Below are positions 35,344 to 43,306 of a DNA stretch of 64,000 nucleotides, in pieces. Under the pieces are notes generated by a model, which worked only from the letters and a program-made list of their open reading frames with translations, did not search any database and had not been told where the DNA came from. The stretch is from positions 1,579,501 through 1,643,500 of the forward strand of contig NZ_UHIO01000001.1 in the NCBI RefSeq assembly GCF_900460315.1, in the 5' to 3' direction. Position 1 is the stretch's first letter. Each line of letters begins with the position of its first letter. Made by a program: the position numbers and the translations under genes. Origin of the DNA: Veillonella criceti (GTDB lineage Bacteria > Bacillota > Negativicutes > Veillonellales > Veillonellaceae).

Positions 35344-36095
35344 CTAAACGAATTATTCCTTGTTTGGATGTGGACAATGGGCGCGTAAAAAAGGGTGTTA
35401 ATTTTGTAAATCTAGTAGATGTAGGGGACCCTGTTGCCATTGCTGCTTCCTATGAAACGCAAGGGGCTGATGAACAAGTCTTTTTAGATATTACAGCGAC
35501 GACAGAAGGGCGAGGCACCTTTAGTGATGTTATATCCGCTATTTCTGAAAAAGTATTTATGCCACTCACGGTAGGTGGCGGGATTCGAAGTGTTGAGGAT
35601 ATGCAGCGGTTATTGCAAGCAGGGGCTGATAAGATTTCATTGAATTCAGCGGCGTTAGCTAATCCAGAGCTTATTCGGGCTGGGGCAGAAAAATTTGGCA
35701 ATCAGTGTATGGTAGTGGCCATTGATGTAAAGCAGGATCCTCATACTGGTGTGCGGTACGCCTATACACATGGGGGGCGTAAGAAAACAGATTGGTTAGC
35801 TTATGAATGGGCCCAAGAGGCTGTACGCCTAGGGGCTGGTGAATTACTAGTAACTAGCATGGATAAAGATGGGACTAAATCTGGTTTTGATATTGATTTA
35901 TATGAGCAGTTGTGTGAATTAGTACAAGTGCCGATTATTGCCTCTGGTGGCGCGGGAACGGTGGAACATTTTGTAGAGGTGTTTCAGGCAACCAATGTGA
36001 CAGGTGCTTTAGCAGCGTCTATTTTTCACTTTGGTGAAGTAACAATTGAAGACGTAAAAAAAGCCTTACGGGCTCATAATATTCCCGTTCGATAA
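35337..36095 (+). CDS. hisF: Imidazole glycerol phosphate synthase, cyclase subunit
   Basis: 252 residues. A TIM barrel that uses HisH-derived ammonia to make imidazole glycerol phosphate and AICAR. Hallmarks are the N-terminal [19 protein letters not shown] with the catalytic Asp, [12 protein letters not shown] and [16 protein letters not shown] links this pathway to purine synthesis, whose purB and purA lie at 56-59 kb. Overlaps hisA; hisI follows after 13 bases. Confidence 0.96.
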   Translation: MLAKRIIPCLDVDNGRVKKGVNFVNLVDVGDPVAIAASYETQGADEQVFLDITATTEGRGTFSDVISAISEKVFMPLTVGGGIRSVEDMQRLLQAGADKISLNSAALANPELIRAGAEKFGNQCMVVAIDVKQDPHTGVRYAYTHGGRKKTDWLAYEWAQEAVRLGAGELLVTSMDKDGTKSGFDIDLYEQLCELVQVPIIASGGAGTVEHFVEVFQATNVTGALAASIFHFGEVTIEDVKKALRAHNIPVR

Positions 36096-36108
36096 AGGAG
36101 GCACTAAT

Positions 36109-36444
36109 ATGGATTTAGTACAGCGTGTACAGCCTGATTTTGTAAAAGGGCAAGGTTTATTACCTACTGTTGTAGTTGATGCGAATACGAAAGACGTACT
36201 TATGGTAGCGTGGATGAATGAGGAAAGCTATAAACGGACATTAGCAACCAAAGAAACGTGGTTCTGGTCGCGTTCACGGCAAGAATTATGGCATAAGGGT
36301 GGTACGAGTGGTCACACACAGCAGGTGGTACGAGCTACGCTTGATTGTGATGGTGATACATTACTGTTAGAAGTTATTCCTAAAGGCCCTGCTTGTCATA
36401 CAGGGGCGAGCAGTTGCTTTTTTAATGAAATAGAGTTGTTATAA
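36109..36444 (+). CDS. hisI: Phosphoribosyl-AMP cyclohydrolase
   Basis: 111 residues. Opens the purine ring of PR-AMP, the third histidine step. Zinc and magnesium residues are visible in RATLDCDGDTLLLEV and GPACHTGASSCF. It is a stand-alone HisI; the pyrophosphohydrolase that is fused to it in many bacteria is the separate hisE gene 39 bases downstream. Confidence 0.95.
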   Translation: MDLVQRVQPDFVKGQGLLPTVVVDANTKDVLMVAWMNEESYKRTLATKETWFWSRSRQELWHKGGTSGHTQQVVRATLDCDGDTLLLEVIPKGPACHTGASSCFFNEIELL

Positions 36445-36483
36445 TTTAGTTCACATGTATTGCGGTTTATATGAGGAGAACAC

Positions 36484-36807
36484 ATGACACAAGCATTAAT
36501 TGAATTATATAAGGTGATTCAAGACCGTAAAGACAGTCCCAAAGAAGGATCGTATACAAATTATTTATTTACCAAAGGCCTTGATAAAATTTTGAAAAAG
36601 GTGGGGGAAGAAGCCACTGAAGTAGTGATTGCCGCTAAGAATGAAGATTCGGCTGAGTTAGTCTATGAAACGGCTGATTTACTCTATCATGTATGGGTGT
36701 TACTAGTTGAAAAAGGGATTCCCTATGAAGCAATTACTGAAGAATTAGCACGGCGCGAAGGACTGATTAGCAAGACTACAGAACGTCCTGAAATTAAGAA
36801 TTTATAA
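36484..36807 (+). CDS. hisE: Phosphoribosyl-ATP pyrophosphohydrolase
   Basis: 107 residues. Removes pyrophosphate from PR-ATP, the second histidine step. All-alpha MazG-like fold with the metal motif [15 protein letters not shown] and later [14 protein letters not shown] complete single-domain protein, placed between hisI and hisC. GAGGAG precedes the start. Confidence 0.95.
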   Translation: MTQALIELYKVIQDRKDSPKEGSYTNYLFTKGLDKILKKVGEEATEVVIAAKNEDSAELVYETADLLYHVWVLLVEKGIPYEAITEELARREGLISKTTERPEIKNL

Positions 36808-36851
36808 AGATATCTATGTAGGGGCTTTGTTAGCACTAGAAAGGACTCCTT

Positions 36852-37943
36852 ATGAAAGAGAGTATTCAACAATTAAAACCATATATTCCAGAGGAACCGA
36901 TTAGTCGTTTAAAAGAACGACTCGGCTTAACACATTTGGTTCGATTATCAGCTAATGAAAATCCGTATGGCACTTCGCCAAAGGTAAAAAAAGCGGTTAT
37001 GGAATATGTTGAGGCTCATGATAGTAGTCAATACCCTGATGGTTATTCCACTTCTTTGCGTAAGGCGATTGCTGACTTTATAAAAGTGCCAGATGAATCG
37101 TTAGTGATTGGTGTAGGACTTGATGAGGTAATTACGTTATTAAGTCGTGCTTTTTTAACAGCAGGAGACTCTATTGTTATTAGTACACCTACTTTTTCAG
37201 AATATGCCCTAAATGGGCAACTAGAAGGAGCTAAGATTAAGGGTGTTCCTTGTAATGCTATGACAGGGGCTACGGATTTAGACGGGATGGTAGCGGCCAT
37301 TGATGAAACAACAAAATTAGTATGGCTCTGCAATCCTAATAATCCGACCGGTACGTATGTAAGTGTTGAAGCTATTCGCGCGTTTATGAAACGAGTACCT
37401 AGGGATATCCTCGTACTCATTGATGAGGCGTATATTGAGTTTGTTACATCGTGTGATAGAACAAGTGCGCTTCCTTTACTGGCAGAATTTAGTAATATAG
37501 GCATTATGAGAACCTTTTCTAAAGCCTATGGGTTAGCGAATTACCGTGTAGGCTATTTAGTAATAGGCGATGATTGGGTGAACTATGTACAAACTATTCG
37601 CTTGCCTTATAATTTAAATAGCCTTTCACAAGTGGCGGCTCAGGTTGCTTTAGAAGATCAAGAATTTATTCGCTATGTAGTAACGGCTAATGCTGTGGCT
37701 CGTGATAGTTGGGAAGTTTGTCTTAATCAATGGGGGCTTCATTATTATAAAAGTGAAGCAAATTTTTTATTTGTAGAATTTAATTCACCGGAAGAAGCTA
37801 AGGCTGTTGCGGATATATGGTTGAGGGCTGGTTATCAGGTGCGTGTGGGATTAGCCCCTCATTGGCTTCGCATTACTATAGGCCAAGCGAAAGATTGTGA
37901 ACGAATGCAACAAATCTTGGGCGATTATTTAAACGGGCGATAA
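36852..37943 (+). CDS. hisC: Histidinol-phosphate aminotransferase
   Basis: 363 residues. PLP-dependent class I/II aminotransferase converting imidazole acetol phosphate to histidinol phosphate. The substrate-side ANENPYGTSPKV, WLCNPNNPTGTYV, IDEAYIEF with PLP-contacting Asp and Tyr, and the PLP lysine in RTFSKAYGLANYRVGY are all present. Last gene of hisZGDBHAFIEC; with HisJ upstream the whole histidine pathway is encoded in 9 kb. Confidence 0.94.
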   Translation: MKESIQQLKPYIPEEPISRLKERLGLTHLVRLSANENPYGTSPKVKKAVMEYVEAHDSSQYPDGYSTSLRKAIADFIKVPDESLVIGVGLDEVITLLSRAFLTAGDSIVISTPTFSEYALNGQLEGAKIKGVPCNAMTGATDLDGMVAAIDETTKLVWLCNPNNPTGTYVSVEAIRAFMKRVPRDILVLIDEAYIEFVTSCDRTSALPLLAEFSNIGIMRTFSKAYGLANYRVGYLVIGDDWVNYVQTIRLPYNLNSLSQVAAQVALEDQEFIRYVVTANAVARDSWEVCLNQWGLHYYKSEANFLFVEFNSPEEAKAVADIWLRAGYQVRVGLAPHWLRITIGQAKDCERMQQILGDYLNGR

Positions 37944-38033
37944 AAGCGGAGTCATTTGTTAGTGCTACAGTAGTAGTTAATTTTTAACCATGAGACTTGC
38001 GTTATATGATATGATAATAAGAGAGTTATGGAT

Positions 38034-38064
38034 AAGGGCAATCAATAGGATTGGCCCTTATTTT
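38034..38064 (+). terminator. Hairpin terminator before queC
   Basis: AAGGGC-AATC and GATT-GCCCTT with a short loop and TTTT. It may end the his operon or, since a GATAAT-like -10 lies just upstream, act as a short attenuator for queC. No preQ1 riboswitch consensus is seen. Confidence 0.6.
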
Positions 38065-38095
38065 GAGTGTATATATCAATAGAAAGGATGTCTTT

Positions 38096-38788
38096 ATGAA
38101 AGCGATTGTTTTATCTAGTGGTGGCGTTGATTCTACGACCTGTTTAGCGTTAGCTGTTGATCAGTTAGGCAGAGAGAATGTGGCGGCAGTGTCAATTTTT
38201 TATGGACAAAAACATGATAAAGAATTACAATGCGCTCGTAAGATAGCCGATTACTATGAAGTACCACATTATGAACTTGATTTGTCGCAGATTTTAAAAT
38301 ATTCTAATTGTTCGTTACTACAAGGGTCTACGGAAGATATTATTCATAAGAGTTATGCAGAGCAAATTGAGGAACAAGGGGAAGGGATGGTAAATACATA
38401 TGTGCCGTTCCGCAATGGTTTAATGTTATCGGCTGTGGCTAGTCTAGGTATGAGTGTATTCCCTGATGATACGGTGCAGATTTATTTAGGCGCTCATGCG
38501 GATGATGCGGCTGGCAACGCGTATGCAGATTGTAGCGAAGCATTTGTTAATACTATGGCAAAAGCGATTTCTTTAGGAACCTATGACAAAGTGCAAGTAG
38601 TGGCGCCATTTGCTACTAACAATAAAGCACAATTGGTTAAAGTAGGATTAGATCTTAACGTACCATATGAATTGACTTGGAGTTGCTATGAAGGTGGCGA
38701 TGTACCTTGTGGTACTTGTGGTACTTGTATTGATCGCATTAAAGCCTTTGAATTGAATGGCGCAGTCGATCCTTTGTTAGAAGGCTAA
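38096..38788 (+). CDS. queC: 7-cyano-7-deazaguanine synthase
   Basis: 230 residues. Converts carboxydeazaguanine to preQ0 using ATP and ammonia in queuosine synthesis. The PP-loop SSGGVDSTTCLALA is at residues 7-20, and the zinc cysteines form the C-terminal set SCYEGGDVPCGTCGTC. Length and motifs are normal. AAAGGATG precedes ATG 38096; an upstream in-frame start at 38051 lies in the terminator. Other que genes are not in the window. Cotranscription with the SGNH hydrolase 21 bases downstream is likely. Confidence 0.95.
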   Translation: MKAIVLSSGGVDSTTCLALAVDQLGRENVAAVSIFYGQKHDKELQCARKIADYYEVPHYELDLSQILKYSNCSLLQGSTEDIIHKSYAEQIEEQGEGMVNTYVPFRNGLMLSAVASLGMSVFPDDTVQIYLGAHADDAAGNAYADCSEAFVNTMAKAISLGTYDKVQVVAPFATNNKAQLVKVGLDLNVPYELTWSCYEGGDVPCGTCGTCIDRIKAFELNGAVDPLLEG

Positions 38789-38809
38789 GAGTTATGAGGT
38801 AGGTGGCCT

Positions 38810-39361
38810 ATGAACGTATTATGTATTGGTGATAGTTTAACTCGTGGTTATGATGTACCCTATGGACAAGGTTGGGTAGAGTTGTTGCAGGCTCAGTTAG
38901 GGGCATCGATTAAAATTGTGAATGCTGGTGTCGATGGGGCTACGTTGCAAGCTATTTTTAACAATGTAGACCGCGCCTTAGATGAACAAACATATGATAT
39001 CGTTTGTATTATGGGGGGAACGAATGATATTTTACATGGTCGCTTAGCTGAGGATTGCTATTTTAATATGTTGCGGTCTGTGAAACGCATTCAAAAGGTG
39101 GGCGCTGAAGTAGTGATTGGGTTAGCGCCGCAAATTGATTGTGACCCGGATGGGGATGATGCTGTATTAGTAAGTTACAATCATTTGTTAAAGATGTACT
39201 GCCAGGATCATGGGCTTACATATATAGATTTTTATGCGACGATTGCTGAAGCGGATCAACGAGGTGAGATTTTATATGCTGGCGATGTACATCCGAATGA
39301 ATTAGGGTATCGCTATATGTATGAAACGGCGTTAGACGTGTTAAGGCCCAAGCTGAAATAA
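38810..39361 (+). CDS. SGNH/GDSL-family hydrolase
   Basis: 183 residues, cytoplasmic (no signal peptide). The four SGNH blocks are visible: GDSLTRGYD (Ser about residue 8), a Gly in NAGVDGAT, GGTND (Asn) and DVHPNELGY with the Asp-x-x-His pair. Such enzymes are esterases, lysophospholipases or deacetylases; the substrate cannot be inferred. It follows queC closely but has no known role in queuosine synthesis. Confidence 0.9.
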   Translation: MNVLCIGDSLTRGYDVPYGQGWVELLQAQLGASIKIVNAGVDGATLQAIFNNVDRALDEQTYDIVCIMGGTNDILHGRLAEDCYFNMLRSVKRIQKVGAEVVIGLAPQIDCDPDGDDAVLVSYNHLLKMYCQDHGLTYIDFYATIAEADQRGEILYAGDVHPNELGYRYMYETALDVLRPKLK

Positions 39362-39510
39362 TTACGAACTTTTTGTAAAGACATTAAAAGAAGGCTTTGT
39401 TTGGCCATTTAATGGGATTTAAGTCTTTGTAAATTGAAAAAAATAAATTAAATCGAAAAAAATAAATTTTATGTATTGAACTTTTTAGATTTACATGTTA
39501 TAATGGGTTC

Positions 39511-39701
39511 ATAACAAGGGAACAGTAACTAAAAGTTATTCAGAACTGGCGTTACAGCTCTAAGTAATTCTTTATCCCGGAAGTGCTTATGAGTGAGTCC
39601 ACTTGTTAAACCTCTAAATACCTATACCTAATCGTGAGTACAGATATGTACGAACAACTTGCCGTTGCCTCCTCCCTAAGGGCAACGGCACTTTTCTTTT
39701 T
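39511..39701 (+). ncRNA. Candidate independently transcribed small RNA (about 190 nt)
   Basis: TTGAAC (39476-39481), 17 bases and an extended -10 TGtTATAAT (39499-39504) predict +1 near 39511. The transcript would end at a strong terminator GCCGTTGCC/GGCAACGGC with a T-rich tail (39661-39701). In between are several small hairpins (AGTAACT/AGTTATT, AGA-CTG/CAG-TCT, AAGTG/CACTT, GTAC/GTAC) and no credible reading frame. No gene follows on this strand for 1.2 kb, so a riboswitch is unlikely. Class unknown; 6S RNA is a possibility I could not confirm. Confidence 0.6.
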
Positions 39702-40103
39702 ATTATTCAATACATAGAAGAGATTACTAATGAAATTGTATAGGAAGTCAAGAATAGTATGAGTTTTAGTAATATATGTGTATTGATAGCTGAACTCTTA
39801 TGTGACGATCAATGAAGGGGGAGTTTATTTTAATAATTCATCTAAAATTAACATAATAAAAAGTGTTGAAAAATCAAGGGTTTTGACATTTTTAGGACGT
39901 TTTAGTCCCTTTTTAATTACACGAAATGATGAATTATAGACTTTGTGAGGAAATAGAGCCTATTCGGTAGTTGAAAGGTAATTGAGAATGTATGTCGTAA
40001 TATTGTTAAAAATACAAGATTTTTGACGTTTATTATGCAGAATTGATACGGCTATTTATGTTGAAAATTCATTTTATATATTCCTTATACACAAAAGGTT
40101 TGC
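39702..40103. other. AT-rich gene-free stretch
   Basis: About 400 AT-rich bases between the two candidate RNAs. I found no reading frame with a ribosome site, no convincing repeat and no promoter-terminator pair beyond a small GGAC/GTCC hairpin with T residues near 39895-39917. Confidence 0.6.
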
Positions 40104-40115
40104 TATAATTAATAT

Positions 40116-40425
40116 AGATTTCAAGGCTATCATTTTTAGTATTAGACCAGCACGAATAGGAGATAGGTAAGACTATTACGGAGAGTGTAATACAGCATAC
40201 AAAGTATGTTATAGGATAGCATGTAGTGAGGCTTTGGCCTGTGAAGAGCCAATAGATAAGGGACTCTATTGACCGGTAATTACAGGCCCTGTAGTCTTAC
40301 TTACTTTCTTTATGTATGTTAAAAGGATACATAAAGATATATTTACTAATGATTGGTTATACCGAGCAAAATTTATATATGTATAACAGGAAAGCAGTCT
40401 ATGAAAATAGACTGTTCTTTCTTAA
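40116..40425 (+). ncRNA. Candidate structured RNA with 9-bp closing stem
   Basis: An extended -10 TGcTATAAT (40104-40109) predicts +1 near 40116. GTAAGACTA (40167-40175) is the exact complement of TAGTCTTAC (40292-40300). Inside, GGCCTGT (40237-40243) matches ACAGGCC (40282-40288) and encloses an AATAG/CTATT hairpin, while CATAC/GTATG forms a separate arm. The result is a closed multibranch fold. Two hairpins with T-rich flanks follow: CTTTATGTAT/ATACATAAAG (40308-40337) and CAGTCTAT/ATAGACTG (to about 40425). No reading frame. It does not match any RNA class I can name. Confidence 0.55.
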
Positions 40426-40523
40426 ATAGACGATTTATGGTACACTATACGGGACGGTCAACGTAAAATTAATGACGATTTTTAGTTAATATGACAATAA
40501 AATCAAAAAGTTACATTTCACAG

Positions 40524-40882
40524 TTGACACTTTTAATTCATAGTGTTATAGTAGGCATATGATTTGAATAGGAATCATAGTGAGGAAGAGAAAAGTACAT
40601 ATATTGATTTGTGTGCAGCGAGCCCGGATGGTGAAAGCGGGTCATAAAAGATATATGGAAGTGCATCTCGGAGCTATAAGGGCAAAGCTAATATTAGGGG
40701 AGTCCTTTTCGGGTGTCGCCCGTTACAGCGAATCTGTATACAGTTGAATGATGAGAGGGAAACCTCTGGAGAACATTATTTAGCCTGTACAGTAGAGGTT
40801 TGGTTGTGCGCACGATCAAATGAAACAAGGTGGAACCGCGATATATCGCCCTTGGTCACAAAGTGACCAAGGGCTTTTTTTT
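40524..40882 (+). promoter_or_regulatory. Cysteine-specific T-box leader of cysK-cysE
   Basis: The promoter TTGACA (40524-40529), 17 bases, TATAGT (40547-40552) is strong. Stem I contains CCCGGATGGTGAAAGCGGG. The specifier codon is TGC (Cys) at 40662-40664, followed by ATC-TCGGAG. The T-box element AAGGTGGAACCGCG is at 40827-40840, and the terminator CCCTTGGTCAC/GTGACCAAGGG with eight T follows (40848-40882). Uncharged tRNA-Cys should relieve termination and turn on cysteine synthesis. Confidence 0.93.
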
Positions 40883-40917
40883 ATTAGAGAAGAGAGATAC
40901 TCTAACTGAAAGGAACG

Positions 40918-41847
40918 ATGATTAATATGAGTATAAAACCTGTAAATGACACATTACAATTAATTGGCAATACCCCTGTATATCAGATTGGGGATTCTAA
41001 TGTATTTGTAAAATTAGAAAAATACAATGCTGGTGGTAGCGTTAAAGACCGTGCTGTATATGGTATGTTGCGTGATACACAGGCAAAAGGTTTGATTAAA
41101 CCAGATACAATTTTAGTAGAAGCCACTTCTGGCAACACAGGAATCGCTCTTGCTATGTTAGGTGCTGTATTGGGGATTAAAGTAGTAATCTTGATGCCTG
41201 AAAGCATGAGTAAAGAACGTCGTGAATTAGTAAAAGCCTATGGCGCTCAACTTATTTTGACACCTAAAGCAACAGGTATGAAAGGGGCATTGGCAAAAGC
41301 ACAAGAAATTTTAGATGCCAACCCAAGTGCCGTAACCTTAGGACAGTTTGTTAACCCAGCTAATCCTGGTATTCACTATGAAACAACGGCTACTGAAATT
41401 ATTGAACAAGTACCTAATGTAGGTATTGTAGTGGCTGGTGTTGGTACAGGCGGTACTTTCACAGGGGTAGCGCGTAAATTAAAAGAACATAATGCGAATG
41501 TGAAAGCTGTTGCTGTTGAACCCGCTGGATCCCCAATGATTTCTGAAGGTAAAGGTGGCGCACATAAAATTCAAGGTATTGGCGCTGGTTTCATTCCAGA
41601 AAACTTTGATCAAGCGCTTATGGATGAAGTTGTGACGGTAACCGATGATGATGCTATCGCTCAAGTGCAGACATTTATGCGTGAAAGTGGAATTAGCATT
41701 GGTATTTCTGCTGGCGCAGCCATTAAAGCGGCTAAAGATTTAGCAGCTAAAAATCCAGGTGTACCAGTAGTAGCGATTGCTCCAGATGGAGTTGAAAAAT
41801 ACTTATCCATGTTAGAATTTGATGATGTAGAACATGTAAAAGCGTAA
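40918..41847 (+). CDS. cysK: Cysteine synthase A (O-acetylserine sulfhydrylase)
   Basis: 309 residues. Makes cysteine from O-acetylserine and sulfide with PLP. The PLP lysine is in GGSVKDRA, the substrate loop is EATSGNTGIALA, the phosphate-binding Gly loop is GVGTGGTFTG and the C-terminal ISAGAA is typical. ATG 40918 is only three bases from AAAGGA, so ATG 40927 (MSIKPVND) may be the real start. The T-box leader explains its control by cysteine supply. cysE follows. Confidence 0.96.
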   Translation: MINMSIKPVNDTLQLIGNTPVYQIGDSNVFVKLEKYNAGGSVKDRAVYGMLRDTQAKGLIKPDTILVEATSGNTGIALAMLGAVLGIKVVILMPESMSKERRELVKAYGAQLILTPKATGMKGALAKAQEILDANPSAVTLGQFVNPANPGIHYETTATEIIEQVPNVGIVVAGVGTGGTFTGVARKLKEHNANVKAVAVEPAGSPMISEGKGGAHKIQGIGAGFIPENFDQALMDEVVTVTDDDAIAQVQTFMRESGISIGISAGAAIKAAKDLAAKNPGVPVVAIAPDGVEKYLSMLEFDDVEHVKA

Positions 41848-41928
41848 GTATAGGTCTGAAAAGAGAGAGTAAGGCATACGATTATGTATAGTTTTAGGGG
41901 CTAGGGGCTTTACTAGCTAGGAGGATAT

Positions 41929-42564
41929 ATGAAAGAAGTTTGGCAATCAATTCGCTATAATATTAAGCGTGTAATGGAGTCAGATCCGGCAGCTACATCG
42001 GTGTTGATGGTGTTGTGGACCTATCCTCATATTACGGCCTTATTTTGGCATTTCTTTGCTCATCGTCTGTATAAGCGAGGTTATAAATTACTAGCGCGAC
42101 GGATTGCTTTGCATTCTCGCCATGTTACAGGCATTGAAATACATCCAGGAGCACAGATTGGTAAAGGCTTATTTATTGATCATGGTATGGGTGTTGTAAT
42201 TGGTGAAACCGCTATTGTAGGGGATAATGTAACTTTGTTTCATGGTGTAACTCTTGGCGGTATGAGCTCTAAGCGAGTGAAACGACATCCTACAGTGGGC
42301 AATGATGTGCTGATTGGTGCAGGGACTAAAGTGTTAGGTGACATTATGGTCGGCAGTGGTAGTCGTATTGGGTGTAATCTTGTCATTAAACGAGATGTAC
42401 CTGAGAATGTGGTTATTTATGAAACGGAACCTGAAAATATTGTAGTTCGTAAAGTACGTTCAACAATTCATTTGGTAGACGGTCATACGCGTAAGCATAT
42501 GCCACGTCATAAAGTAGCCTTCACACCAAAAAATATGACGGATGACATGGCTTGGTTTATTTAA
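41929..42564 (+). CDS. cysE: Serine O-acetyltransferase
   Basis: 211 residues. Acetylates serine to O-acetylserine, the substrate of CysK. The N-terminal helical region is followed by a left-handed beta-helix of hexapeptide repeats (about 65-170: GIEIHPGAQIGKGLFIDHGMGVVIGE in outline), with the catalytic His in IDHG and HGVTLGG. It is shorter at the N-terminus than enteric CysE, as in Firmicutes. The C-terminal tail beyond the repeats is about 35 residues. Same transcript as cysK; a terminator follows. Confidence 0.94.
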   Translation: MKEVWQSIRYNIKRVMESDPAATSVLMVLWTYPHITALFWHFFAHRLYKRGYKLLARRIALHSRHVTGIEIHPGAQIGKGLFIDHGMGVVIGETAIVGDNVTLFHGVTLGGMSSKRVKRHPTVGNDVLIGAGTKVLGDIMVGSGSRIGCNLVIKRDVPENVVIYETEPENIVVRKVRSTIHLVDGHTRKHMPRHKVAFTPKNMTDDMAWFI

Positions 42565-42725
42565 GCAAATATATTTTATGTTATTATGTGGATGTGACAA
42601 TCTAAATTTAATGACAATCAAGATATGAAATCGTTTTATTTTGGGTGAAATCTCCTCAGTATTAACGGGGGTTAGTGCTGGGGAATTGATAAAAAAGAGA
42701 AGAGAACAATAGAATAGATATAGAG

Positions 42726-42770
42726 AACTGCAACTTTGCATGCTTGGCAAAATTGCAGTTTTTATTTTAT
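42726..42770 (+). terminator. Terminator after cysE
   Basis: AACTGCAA-TTTGC and GCAA-TTGCAGTT, followed by TTTTATTTTAT. Confidence 0.85.
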
Positions 42771-42789
42771 ATGCTTTGATTGAGTATAA

Positions 42790-42850
42790 AAAGAGACCAT
42801 GATTCAAATAAGATGAATTTATCTTTATCATTTGAATCATAGTCTCTTTA
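42790..42850. terminator. Bidirectional terminator between cysE and aroQ
   Basis: AAGAGAC-ATGATTCAAAT and ATTTGAATCAT-GTCTCTT form an almost perfect 18-bp stem. It has a T tract on the minus strand and a weaker one on the plus strand. It ends the minus-strand aro operon and backs up the cys terminator. Confidence 0.88.
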
Positions 42851-42868
42851 ATTTTGTTGTATTACATT

Positions 42869-43306
42869 TTATTTTTTTCTATAAGTATTTACTAGATAAT
42901 CAATCGCTTGACAATAGCCAGCCACGCCTTGGCCCATAATAACTTTCTCCGCATATTCACTTACATAGGAATAATGACGGAACGTTTCACGCTCTTTAGG
43001 ATTGGAGATATGAACTTCAACTGTAGGGAGATGTACTGCTTTCAAGGCATCTAAAATAGCTATCGATGTATGACTGTAAGCGGCAGGATTGATAATGATG
43101 GCATCAATGTCAAAACGAGCGGCTTGAATGCGATCTACCAGACTTCCTTCGTGGTTGCTTTGATATAAGCTGACCGAAATATCTAGAGATTCTGCATATT
43201 CTCTAAGTTGATGAACTAAATCTTCGTAGGTTTCAGAGCCATAAATATCAGGTTCGCGTAAGCCTAATAGATTAATATTTGGCCCATTAAGAATTAAAAT
43301 GTGCAT
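42869..43306 (-). CDS. aroQ: 3-dehydroquinate dehydratase, type II
   Basis: 145 residues. Third step of the shikimate pathway. Type II motifs: LNGPNINLLGLREPDIYG with the catalytic Tyr, QSNHEGSLVDRI, INPAAYSHTS and VEVHISNPKERE. Full length. It is the last gene of the aro cluster and overlaps the aroEK gene by 20 bases, so it is translated from within that gene's end. Confidence 0.96.
   Translation of the reverse strand: MHILILNGPNINLLGLREPDIYGSETYEDLVHQLREYAESLDISVSLYQSNHEGSLVDRIQAARFDIDAIIINPAAYSHTSIAILDALKAVHLPTVEVHISNPKERETFRHYSYVSEYAEKVIMGQGVAGYCQAIDYLVNTYRKK

Noticed and set aside
37965-38095. preQ1 riboswitch before queC
   Set aside because: The short leader holds only a terminator-like hairpin; the compact preQ1-I pseudoknot pattern is not visible.
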